A stretch of 64,000 nt of DNA from NCBI GenBank assembly GCA_965204465.1, contig OZ241995.1:682001-746000 (forward strand). Reading direction: 5' to 3'. The notes beneath the pieces were generated by a model. The model searched no databases. It had not been told where the DNA came from and saw only the letters and a list, made by a program, of their open reading frames with translations. A program made the translations under genes and the position numbers. The DNA is from CBDBES01 sp965204465. GTDB lineage: Bacteria; Spirochaetota; Leptospiria; Turneriellales; CBDBES01. Positions 8,382-17,019 of this stretch are shown in pieces. Position 1 is the stretch's first letter; each line of letters opens with the position of its first letter.

Positions 8382-11300
8382 TTGGGCATGCAAAAGGAAA
8401 ATATATTCCATTTATTTTTTTCTCCTAAGGAAAAAGATTTTTCAGATGAATTAAAAAAACAGAATCTAAACAGTATCAGAATATTCAGCCCTATAATGGG
8501 CCTTATCTTCATGGCCTTTTGTATATTAGACCTCATTCTGGCTCCTGAATTCTTTTTAAAATTCATTTTGATCCGTATTCTGTATTTATCATTCACCATA
8601 ATGATCTTTTGGTTTACCTATTTGATTCGATATCAATATAGCTATATATTGAGCTTTCTGGTGATGATAGGGGCTGGAATCACTCTATCCATATTTTCAT
8701 TTTATTATTCTGACCAGCAGGAATTGATCGTCAGGTCTATAATGGCAATACTTCTTATAATTGGTTTGGTGTTTCCTTGGACTCCAGTCTATACTTTCTC
8801 AACATGCTTGCTTATCATATTATCCTATATTTTTGAAAGATGGGTATCTTCTGAATCCATATTTTCCACTATAGACATTCTTTTTTTAACTTCATCATTA
8901 ATAACGGCTACCACAAGCAATTTGATCGTAATCCTATCTAAATGGCAGGATTATCAGAACAGGAAGGCATTGAAATTCTCTAATGATAGATTAAAAGAAC
9001 TGGATAGACTAAAGAGTAACTTTTTTGCCAATATATCCCATGAATTCAAGACTCCTTTAAATCTGATACTCTCTCCCATAGAGTCTATTCTACAGGGCGA
9101 ATTAAAAGGCCATAAAGATATGGCTAAATTCAATAATGTACTCAAGAGTATACAGAGGCATAGTTTTACACTTCTTTCTTTAATTGAAGATCTGCTGAAT
9201 TTTTCAAAGATTGAATCAGGAAAGGTTCCATTGAAGATACAGAAAATAAACATAGTTCATTTAATACAGACTCATATGGATCGTATCAAACTAAGCGCAG
9301 AATCCAGAAATATTCAATTGAATTTTAATTTTCCAAGATCAGATATAGAAATATATGCTGACATGGATAAATTCAATAAAGTCGTATTGAACCTACTCTC
9401 TAACAGTTTGAAATTCACCCAGGAGAATGGATCCATTCTGGTAAGGATCGATGAATTTAAAAAGGATCTGGTACAAATTGAATTTCAGGATTCTGGGATA
9501 GGCATTCCTAAAAATAAGATCCATACTATATTCGAAAGATTTTCTCAGGTAGATACCAGTACCACGAGACAATATGGTGGAACCGGAATAGGTTTGAGTC
9601 TGGTAAAAGAATATGTAGAAATGCATGGACAAAAAATAGAAATAGAGAGCAAATATATAAAAGATCATCCAGATACTCATGGTACTAAATTAACCATATT
9701 GGCCTCTAAAAAGATATCCTTTTTTGAAAATAAAGAAAATATATATTTTATTCCGGATAGTGCAGTAGATCAATCTTATTTTGATCCTAAAGAATATCAA
9801 AAGGATCTAAATTTATATTATGAGATCACAGTTAAAAGGAAGCCAACAATAAAAAATGAAAATATTTCATCTGTGAAGCATCAAGTAGACACATATTCTT
9901 TGCTTTTGGTAGAGAATAATACTGACTTGCTGGAGTATCTGAAATCTATTTTAGAAGATCAGTACCAGGTATATTTAGCAGTTAATGGAGAGGATGGCCT
10001 ATCAAAGGCCCGGACATATCACCCAGATATTATTATTACTGATATTATGATGCCTATCATGGATGGAAATACAATGGCAAAGGCCATTAGAAATGATCCT
10101 GAAACATGCAATATACCCATTATTTTTCTTACTGCAAGATCAGATATAAGCTATATTATAGAAAGCTTTCAGATAAAGGCAATTGACTATATTGTAAAAC
10201 CATTTAATTCCCAAGAATTAAAACTACGAATTAAAAATCTTTTGGATTTTAAACAGCTGTATACTCTGGAAGAAACAATGAGACAAGAAAAGTCTTTGCG
10301 TAAAGAAATAGAGGATGCCCATGATAAACTACAAAAATTATATATTTCCAGAGAATTCTTTTTCTCTAATCTGAATCATGAAATAAGAACTCCTTTGAAT
10401 ATCATTCTGATAATCATAGAAAGAATGATTCAGGAAAGCAGAACCAAGCAAAAAAATAGAAAGGAGCAGAAAAAAAATATAGAAACGCTTCATGACTATG
10501 TCCTTAAGATAACTATTTTGATCGATAATATACTAGAGCTGGCGAAGTATACAATAGGCAATAAAGGTCTTTCTATACAAAAATTAAATATATACTATTA
10601 TCTACAGAATTTCATCCAAAAAAATTCAAATGTGGCTAGTGCAAAGAATATATTTCTTTCCCTTAATTTTAACCTATCCAAAAAAAAATATTTTTATATC
10701 GATGAAGTGCAGTTTTCTAAAACACTGATGAATTTATTTCATAATTCATTGAAATATATTAAAGGAAAAGGTTTCATCGAGATAAAGGTTTCCCAAAATA
10801 AAGAGAATTATATAATTGAATTTGCAGATAGTGGAACAGGTATTCAAAAAGACGTACTGCCTCATATTTTTAAGGAGTTTTTTCAAATAGATAGTAAAGT
10901 AGAAAATTTTTTAGATGAAAATATGATGCCAGCTTCAACAGGTCTGGGATTAGCCATGGTAGAACAAACGATCAAAATGCATGGAGGGTCCATTGAAGTG
11001 AAAAGCAAATATATTGATGACCATCCTAAAGACCATGGTACTATATTTAAGATAAGACTTCCCAAAAATAAATATTATTCAAATCAGATCAATTCAGATG
11101 CTCCTAAGACATTTTCTTCTTTAAAAATACAGGAGCAGGAAAGAATGCAAGAATTTTTATATCCTAAATATAAAAGTAATCAGAAAAATAGGTCATCTAA
11201 TCAAAAGTATCGTATTTTAATCGTGGAGGATGATCCTGTGATGCTTGAATTATTCAAGAAAATATTTACAGAAGAGGGATATAAAATTTCTATCGCTAAT

Positions 11301-11585
11301 AACGGAAAAGAAGGTTTAAAAATGGCAAAAAATTTAAAGCCAGATTTGGTCATTACTGATCTGGTCTTACCCATAATGGATGGATATAAAATGATATATA
11401 ATATGAATAAAAATAAATATATGAATGATACACCTGTAGTCATCATAACGGGGAAGACAGAATTAAATCTTGTTGAAGATAATATGGATTTGATCAAGGC
11501 GAAATTTTCTAAACCAATTCATACAAAATATCTTGTTCATAAGGTGAACCAGGTCATAAAACAAAAAAATAAAGTGACACACTGA
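8382..11585 (+). CDS. hybrid sensor histidine kinase with two kinase cores and two receivers
   Basis: This is a 1067-residue signalling protein. Residues 34-187 form about six membrane segments with little periplasmic sequence. Next come a first HisKA (His220 in ISHEFKTPLN) and first HATPase (N-box around NLLSNSLKFT, DSGIGIP, GGTGIGL to about 440). A first receiver follows at about 505-620 (Asp554 in IITDIMMPIMDG, Lys607 in VKPF). Then come a second HisKA (His666 in LNHEIRTPLN), a second HATPase (NLFHNSLKYI, DSGTGI, STGLGLAM) and a second receiver (about 943-1067, Asp993 in VITDLVLPIMDG). All catalytic residues are present, so both cores may be active. The first possible start is TTG at 8382; ATG at 8388 is more likely. 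The signal and output are unknown. Confidence 0.92.
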   Translation: MGMQKENIFHLFFSPKEKDFSDELKKQNLNSIRIFSPIMGLIFMAFCILDLILAPEFFLKFILIRILYLSFTIMIFWFTYLIRYQYSYILSFLVMIGAGITLSIFSFYYSDQQELIVRSIMAILLIIGLVFPWTPVYTFSTCLLIILSYIFERWVSSESIFSTIDILFLTSSLITATTSNLIVILSKWQDYQNRKALKFSNDRLKELDRLKSNFFANISHEFKTPLNLILSPIESILQGELKGHKDMAKFNNVLKSIQRHSFTLLSLIEDLLNFSKIESGKVPLKIQKINIVHLIQTHMDRIKLSAESRNIQLNFNFPRSDIEIYADMDKFNKVVLNLLSNSLKFTQENGSILVRIDEFKKDLVQIEFQDSGIGIPKNKIHTIFERFSQVDTSTTRQYGGTGIGLSLVKEYVEMHGQKIEIESKYIKDHPDTHGTKLTILASKKISFFENKENIYFIPDSAVDQSYFDPKEYQKDLNLYYEITVKRKPTIKNENISSVKHQVDTYSLLLVENNTDLLEYLKSILEDQYQVYLAVNGEDGLSKARTYHPDIIITDIMMPIMDGNTMAKAIRNDPETCNIPIIFLTARSDISYIIESFQIKAIDYIVKPFNSQELKLRIKNLLDFKQLYTLEETMRQEKSLRKEIEDAHDKLQKLYISREFFFSNLNHEIRTPLNIILIIIERMIQESRTKQKNRKEQKKNIETLHDYVLKITILIDNILELAKYTIGNKGLSIQKLNIYYYLQNFIQKNSNVASAKNIFLSLNFNLSKKKYFYIDEVQFSKTLMNLFHNSLKYIKGKGFIEIKVSQNKENYIIEFADSGTGIQKDVLPHIFKEFFQIDSKVENFLDENMMPASTGLGLAMVEQTIKMHGGSIEVKSKYIDDHPKDHGTIFKIRLPKNKYYSNQINSDAPKTFSSLKIQEQERMQEFLYPKYKSNQKNRSSNQKYRILIVEDDPVMLELFKKIFTEEGYKISIANNGKEGLKMAKNLKPDLVITDLVLPIMDGYKMIYNMNKNKYMNDTPVVIITGKTELNLVEDNMDLIKAKFSKPIHTKYLVHKVNQVIKQKNKVTH

Positions 11586-11627
11586 AAGATGCACATTCTA
11601 TTTCTCTTATTCATTATAGACTAAGGA

Positions 11628-12134
11628 TTACTTGGCTTCCTTCTTCATTATATTACGAATCCTTGCCTTTACAGAAGCTGATTCTTTTTTTGCTGCCGTT
11701 TTGAAAAGATATTTTACCTTTTTCCGGTATTCAGGGAAAAGAACAGAAAGCTCATGAAAACTATTATATGCCCATGCTCTTACAAATTTTTTGTCATTCA
11801 CAAGGCAGTTTTTCAAAAACATTTCAACATTTTTCTTTTGGGATATTGGAATAGGCATAAAAGGAATACTCTGCAGAACATGAAGCCTCGCTTCCCAATG
11901 TTCTAGAAATGGTAAATTTTTGTAGATTGTGAGTATTAATTCTGCGTCTATTTTATTACCATTTTCGAGATGCTTTTTCAAAAGCCAGGTTATGCCTTTT
12001 TGTAGAGGTTTTTGTTCCACAAGACGAACAATATCTTTAATAAATACTTTTTCATGAGAGTATTTATTGTAGATAGAGCCAAGGTAATAAGTGGATTTAC
12101 CGTCCCATTCTTTGATCTCTTTCTCAAGACTCAC
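11628..12134 (-). CDS. small helical, HEAT-like protein of unknown function
   Basis: This 168-residue soluble protein is predicted to be almost all helix. The segments LVEQKPLQKGITWLLKKHL, LEHWEARLHVLQSIPF, FLKNCLVNDKKFVRAWAYNSF and ASVKARIRNIMKK have the two-helix rhythm of HEAT-like repeats. KKFVRAWAYNSFHEL resembles the alkylation-repair or HEAT-adaptor style. No catalytic motif is seen. It lies between the kinase gene (convergent) and the 28-residue-repeat protein, with 67 bases to the latter. Its function is unknown. Confidence 0.6.
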   Translation of the reverse strand: MSLEKEIKEWDGKSTYYLGSIYNKYSHEKVFIKDIVRLVEQKPLQKGITWLLKKHLENGNKIDAELILTIYKNLPFLEHWEARLHVLQSIPFMPIPISQKKNVEMFLKNCLVNDKKFVRAWAYNSFHELSVLFPEYRKKVKYLFKTAAKKESASVKARIRNIMKKEAK

Positions 12135-12201
12135 TTTTTAATTAGATATATATTTAAGAAACGATGTAAAGAAAAATCTATTTTAGCAAAGCTAAGGAGT
12201 A

Positions 12202-13596
12202 TCAATTTGCCTTTAATAACTTGCCTTTATAGTAATAGGAAGTCTTTCCCTTTTCATTTTTTATAGTAAGCTTATCATACGTCTTTTTATTGCTCTTTAC
12301 AAAATAATCAAATAGTTCTTCTTTAATTAATTCTCCCTTTTCAAAATAGTCGATCAACTTTTTAGCCTTATTACCATTGGTATAGGTAATATCAAATCCT
12401 TCTTCTTTGATCAATTGATTGTTTTCATAGTGACTTATCTTTCTTTTAAATTTGTCTCCTTCCGCATAGGAATAATCAAAAAACTCTTCTTTAATTAACT
12501 TTCCATTTTTATAATGATTGATTAATTTTCTGGCCTGAATACCATCGGCATAGACAATATTAAAAACCTCTTCTTTGATTAATTTATCCTTTGTATAGAG
12601 ACTTATCCTTTGTTTAGCTCTATCACCATCAGTACCAGTATAATTGAACTCTTCTCTTTTAAATTTCTGTCCATCTTTAAAATGATCTATTATTTTTTTT
12701 GTCTTACTACCATCCTTATATTTAACCCTAAAAGCTTTTAGTGTAACTAATTGATCATTTTTGAAGTAAGCTACTTGTTTTTTGATCTTATTTTTTGATT
12801 GGATATAATAGAACCATTCCTTCTTAGTTTTTTGGCCATTCTCATAGTGCTCTATCATTTTTTTAGCCTTATCCCCGTTTGCATAAGTAATATAGAACCC
12901 TTCTTCTTTGATCAACTTACCTTTTTTGAAATAATCTATTTGCTTTTTATATGCATCACCTTCTGCGTAAATATAATCAAACCATTCTCTTTTAATCATC
13001 TTTCCATTTTTAAAATGACTTATTTGCTTTTTAAACTTGTCACCCGTTTTATAAGTATAATTGAATAATTCTTTTCGATTCAGTTTATTATCAACGAAAT
13101 GATTTATTTTTTTTTTATATTTATCTCCACTTGCATAAATATGATCAAACCATTCTTTTTTAAATTTTTGGCCATCCTTGAAATAAGTAACTTGTTTACG
13201 AACCTTGTCACCTTCTGTGTATTCATAATAAAATATTTCTTTTCGGAATTGTTGCCCTTTTTTAAAGTGAATGACTTGTTTTTTAAGTTTATCTCCTTCT
13301 CCGTAAGCAATATCAAACCAAGTCTCCAGTACCTTCTGACCATTTTTATAATTTTCTATTATTTTTTTAGCCTGATTACTGTTTTTATAAATATGATTAA
13401 AATTTTCTACTTTGATGATCTTACCTTTTTCATAATATTCTATTATTTTTTCAGTTTTAATATTGCCATCCCTACATTCATGTTTAATCTTATTTCCATT
13501 GCTAAGCTTCTCGATTGAACGGCATTCTTCTTTACTGATCAATGGTAGGGTAAAAATAGACAATAAGAGAAATAAACAAAATCGATTTTTTTTCAT
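12202..13596 (-). CDS. secreted protein of fourteen tandem 28-residue repeats (MORN/YwqK-like)
   Basis: The likely start is the ATG at 13596, giving MKKNRFCLFLLLSIFTLPLIS, a signal peptide; an in-frame codon at 13629 adds eleven atypical residues. After about 50 residues come fourteen back-to-back 28-residue repeats (392 residues), then a 22-residue tail. The consensus is roughly I-x-H-F-K-x-G-x-x-x-K-x-E-x-F-x-Y-x-Y-x-x-G-D-K-x-K-K-x. The KNGKLIKEEF core resembles the beta-hairpin MORN_2/YwqK unit. Such repeats make elongated beta structures, often at the cell surface. Highly regular repeats suggest copy-number changes by slippage. It is divergent from the Fic gene across the 40-bp repeat array. 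Confidence 0.75.
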   Translation of the reverse strand: MKKNRFCLFLLLSIFTLPLISKEECRSIEKLSNGNKIKHECRDGNIKTEKIIEYYEKGKIIKVENFNHIYKNSNQAKKIIENYKNGQKVLETWFDIAYGEGDKLKKQVIHFKKGQQFRKEIFYYEYTEGDKVRKQVTYFKDGQKFKKEWFDHIYASGDKYKKKINHFVDNKLNRKELFNYTYKTGDKFKKQISHFKNGKMIKREWFDYIYAEGDAYKKQIDYFKKGKLIKEEGFYITYANGDKAKKMIEHYENGQKTKKEWFYYIQSKNKIKKQVAYFKNDQLVTLKAFRVKYKDGSKTKKIIDHFKDGQKFKREEFNYTGTDGDRAKQRISLYTKDKLIKEEVFNIVYADGIQARKLINHYKNGKLIKEEFFDYSYAEGDKFKRKISHYENNQLIKEEGFDITYTNGNKAKKLIDYFEKGELIKEELFDYFVKSNKKTYDKLTIKNEKGKTSYYYKGKLLKAN

Positions 13597-13740
13597 AAGA
13601 CAAATTGAAGTGATTGTCCACTGAGTCAATCATTTTGTAATCTATACACTTGTTAAAAAATAATCTTCAGTACCTTCAAAATTGAAATGCGAAAAATTAT
13701 TATTTAACTTTGCAAATGGCTTTATGCTCTTCTGTATATC

Positions 13741-14540
13741 CAAAAATAGACGAAAATAGAGATATAAATAATTATATCTCCAAAAATAGATAAAAATGGA
13801 AATATAAATAATTATATCTCCAAAAATAGACAAAAATGGAAATATAAATAATTATATCTCCAAAAATAGACAAAAATGGAAATATAAATAATTATATCTC
13901 CAAAAATAGACAAAAATGGAAATATAAATAATTATATCTCCAAAAATAGACAAAAATGGAAATATAAATAATTATATCTCCAAAAATAGACGAAAATGGA
14001 GATATAAATAATTATATCTCTAGAAATAGACAAAAATGGAAATATAAATAATTATATCTCTAGAAATAGATAAAAATGGAAATATAAATAATTATATCTC
14101 CAAAAATAGACAAAAATGGAAATATAAATAATTATATCTCCAAAAATAGATAAAAATGGAAATATAAATAATTATATCTCCAAAAATAGATAAAAATGGA
14201 AATATAAATAATTATATCTCCAAAAATAGATAAAAATGGAAATATAAATAATTATATCTCCAAAAATAGATAAAAATGGAAATATAAATAATTATATCTC
14301 CAAAAATAGACGAAAATGGAAATATAAATAATTATATCTCCAAAAATAGACAAAAATGGAAATATAAATAATTATATCTCCAAAAATAGACGAAAATGGA
14401 GATATAAATAATTATATCTCTAGAAATAGACAAAAATGGAAATATAAATAATTATATCTCCAAAAATAGACAAAAATGGAAATATAAATAATTATATCTC
14501 CAAAAATAGACGAAAATGGAGATATAAATAATTATATCTC
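13741..14540. repeat. twenty tandem copies of a 40-bp palindrome-bearing unit
   Basis: The 800 bases are exactly 20 units of 40 bp, with a partial 21st unit at 14541 that merges into the Fic start codon. Each unit has an A-rich linker (caaaaataga then one of ca, ta or cg, then aaaat) and a palindrome. In the perfect form ggagatataa pairs with ttatatctcc around the tetraloop ataa, a 10-bp stem. Most units have one G-to-A change in the left arm. A variant with cg in the linker, the perfect arm and a following tagaaata recurs at 13981, 14381 and 14501, which shows higher-order duplication. Units contain stop codons and 40 is not a multiple of three, so the array is non-coding. No unique spacers exist. 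Confidence 0.95.
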
Positions 14541-14549
14541 TAGAAATAA

Positions 14550-15677
14550 ATGAAAAACTTTAAAGCAGGAACATATAAGCAGCAACAGCAATATAAAAGT
14601 TTCACCCCTTCTTTTATTGATCATGATTTCGATTGGGAGGGTAAAAAGATAAATATATTGCTTGAAAATGCAGTCCATCTTTTAGGAAAACTAGATGCTT
14701 ATTCTCATCTTGTTCCAGATATTGATTTTTTCGTTCAAATGAATGTAGTTAAGGAAGCGAATAAATCCAGCATGATTGAAGGAACAAAAACACAAGTTGC
14801 TGAAGTATTGCTGCCAAAGGAAGAAATAGATCCAGAAAAAAGAGACGATTGGGAAGAAGTTCTAAAGTATATCAAAGCAATGAATTTTGCCATGAATAAA
14901 TTAGATAGTATCCCTATTAGTGTTCGTTTGTTAAAGGATGTTCATAAAATATTGCTCTCTGGAGTTCGCGGTAAGAATAGATTACCAGGAGAAATAAGAA
15001 AGAGCCAAAATTGGATAGGTGGATCATCCTTGCTTTATGCTTCTTTTATTCCCCCAAGTCATGAAGAAATTGCAGATCTCCTTACCGATCTTGAAAAATT
15101 TTGGCATAATAAAAGTCTGGAAATTCCTAAGCTGATAAAAATTGCTATCTGCCATTATCAATTTGAAACAATTCACCCATTCTTGGACGGCAATGGCAGA
15201 ATTGGAAGACTTTTGATCACCCTACAATTGGTTGAGTCTGGTATTTTAACCAAACCAAGCTTATATCTTTCAGCATTTTTTGAAAAGAATAGAAACTCTT
15301 ATTATGATCTTCTAAAAATGGTCAGACAAAATAATGATCTTGAACAATGGATCATATTTTTTCTTCATGGGGTCATTGAAACAGCAGATGACGGTATAAA
15401 AACATTTAGCAACATTGTTAACCTAAGACAAGAGATTGAAAGAAAAATTATGACTATGGGGTCAAGAGCAGAAAGTGCCCGGAAATTATTGCTTTTCATG
15501 TTCTCTAAACCAATCCTAAATAATAAGATAGTTATAAAAGAACTCGGCGTTAGTTTTAATAGCTCCAATAGGATCATTAAATCTCTTATAGACTTAGAAA
15601 TATTATATGAAATTACCGGATATTCGAGAAATCGCTTCTTCGTGCTTAAAGAATATCTTGATTTATTTAAAACTTAA
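14550..15677 (+). CDS. Fic-family AMP transferase with N-terminal inhibitory motif
   Basis: A 375-residue Fic protein, which transfers AMP (or another NMP) to hydroxyl side chains of target proteins. The catalytic motif HPFLDGNGRIGR is intact at 209-220. The inhibitory motif (S/T)xxxE(G/N) is present as SSMIEG at 73-78 with Glu77, which marks the class II self-inhibited type. Residues 295-370 resemble a winged helix (FNSSNRIIKSLIDLEILYEI), usual in this subgroup and possibly autoregulatory. The N-terminus MKNFKAGTYKQQQQYKSF matches family starts. The ATG has no good Shine-Dalgarno sequence and sits inside the last partial unit of the 40-bp array, so expression may depend on that array. No antitoxin partner is adjacent. 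Confidence 0.92.
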   Translation: MKNFKAGTYKQQQQYKSFTPSFIDHDFDWEGKKINILLENAVHLLGKLDAYSHLVPDIDFFVQMNVVKEANKSSMIEGTKTQVAEVLLPKEEIDPEKRDDWEEVLKYIKAMNFAMNKLDSIPISVRLLKDVHKILLSGVRGKNRLPGEIRKSQNWIGGSSLLYASFIPPSHEEIADLLTDLEKFWHNKSLEIPKLIKIAICHYQFETIHPFLDGNGRIGRLLITLQLVESGILTKPSLYLSAFFEKNRNSYYDLLKMVRQNNDLEQWIIFFLHGVIETADDGIKTFSNIVNLRQEIERKIMTMGSRAESARKLLLFMFSKPILNNKIVIKELGVSFNSSNRIIKSLIDLEILYEITGYSRNRFFVLKEYLDLFKT

Positions 15678-15854
15678 CTATGTTTGACAAGCGAAAAATT
15701 GATTCAGATTGATTGAATAGACTTTTGTTTAATATTCACTTATTAGCTATTTTTATTCAATACCTTAGCTGCTACAGGCAACAGACTGCTTCTCATTTTT
15801 ATTGGTATGAATAATATTGTGGATTGACTTAATTTTAAGACTGGAATACATCAA

Positions 15855-17003
15855 TTAAAAAAATGAAAGGATATCCTCAATGAATTCTCTGACTGCCCCA
15901 TCCCCTCCATGTTTATTTATATGGACAATATTATGGATTGACTTGATCCGAGGAACCGCATTCTGGGGACAGGCCGCAAGCCCCACTTTAGAGAGAAGAT
16001 CATAATCATTTTCATCATCCCCAATATAGGCGACTTCTTTTAATTGAATATTTTCTCTTCTACACAAACTTTGCATGACTTTAAGTTTATTTTTAACGCC
16101 TTGGAATAAAAAATCGACTTTAAGAAATTTAGCTCTTCTTTCTACAATATTGGTCTTTTCTGCGGTGATAATACAGGTAAGAATCCCAGAATCTCTCAAT
16201 TTTTCAAACCCCTTTCCATCCTGCACGTTAAATTTTTTGAATTCATCTCCACTATTTGTATAGTACTTGCCAGAATCCGTTAGTACACCGTCAACATCAC
16301 TGGCAAATAATTTTATCGGCTTGAATTTTATTTTAGGATAAATATGATATCGATTCATTAAGTTTTTGTGAATTTCCCAATCATGTAGTTCTCTTAAGTG
16401 ATATGATGTATATTCAGGCATTTCATGATAACCTATTTTGCCATAGAAAAAATTTTTATGCCGCAAGAGATGGGTAATTGAGCTGATACAAAAAGCACCT
16501 GTCTCCATGAGAGTACCTTTAAAGTGTCTTTGATCTGGCCTTTTAGGATGTTTATAATTTAGAGGATTGCCATCATCATCCCAAAAAAATTTTTTTACTC
16601 TTACAGCGCTGATAATAGAATCATATTTCCCTTGCATGTATTGATCCAATGCATTCTTAAAGTCAATGGATGTGATAAAAGGTGAATCAGGTTGAATGAA
16701 GACAAAAATATCCCTGGATTTAAAATCTGCAGAACTCAAATACTTAAATATGATTCCTTCTGTTGTGGAATCATGTTCTGTATCCAAGGGACTATAATTA
16801 TAAATTTCTATCTTTTTAGAATGAAATGCCAAGCAGGCTTCTTTTATCAACTGTGAATTAGTAGCCACTACGATCTTATTTATTTCAGAGACCCCTTCCA
16901 AGGCGATCAAATTCCAGTGAATCAAAGGCCTTCCGCAAAATAGTTTAATGTATCCGGAATGATCTAAAGCAGATAAGAAAGCTATGATTTTTGGTGGGCG
17001 CAC
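15855..17003 (-). CDS. cytidylyltransferase (NeuA-like) fused to a KdsC-like HAD phosphatase
   Basis: This is a 382-residue fusion. Residues 1-225 resemble CMP-sialic acid/CMP-sugar synthetases (IVVATNS, DSTTEGI, FIQPDSPF, KGTLMETGAFCI). The usual N-terminal nucleotide loop is degenerate, since IIAFLSALDHSGYIKLF replaces the IPARGGSKxIP type. Residues 230-382 are a HAD phosphatase of the KdsC type, with nucleophile DVDGVLTD at 236-243, IITAEK, and YIGDDENDYDLL. It would activate an acidic nonulosonate-like sugar for surface glycans and dephosphorylate its precursor. The start is GTG. It follows the glycosyltransferase gene by 16 bases on the same strand, so the pair is an operon. Confidence 0.82.
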   Translation of the reverse strand: MRPPKIIAFLSALDHSGYIKLFCGRPLIHWNLIALEGVSEINKIVVATNSQLIKEACLAFHSKKIEIYNYSPLDTEHDSTTEGIIFKYLSSADFKSRDIFVFIQPDSPFITSIDFKNALDQYMQGKYDSIISAVRVKKFFWDDDGNPLNYKHPKRPDQRHFKGTLMETGAFCISSITHLLRHKNFFYGKIGYHEMPEYTSYHLRELHDWEIHKNLMNRYHIYPKIKFKPIKLFASDVDGVLTDSGKYYTNSGDEFKKFNVQDGKGFEKLRDSGILTCIITAEKTNIVERRAKFLKVDFLFQGVKNKLKVMQSLCRRENIQLKEVAYIGDDENDYDLLSKVGLAACPQNAVPRIKSIHNIVHINKHGGDGAVREFIEDILSFF

Positions 17004-17019
17004 TCTAATAAAAAATACA

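Noticed and set aside
13642..13833. Short minus-strand open frame at the start of the 40-bp array
   Set aside because: It is made of array sequence, has no Shine-Dalgarno sequence and would change frame at each unit.
13741..14540. CRISPR array
   Set aside because: The whole 40-bp unit is repeated, including the part that would be the spacer. No unique spacers and no cas genes are seen.
15700..15854. Decayed second copy of the end of the NeuA-KdsC gene
   Set aside because: The stretch aatattgtggattgactta near 15818 resembles aatattatggattgacttg near 15929, but the match is short and nothing else supports a duplication.
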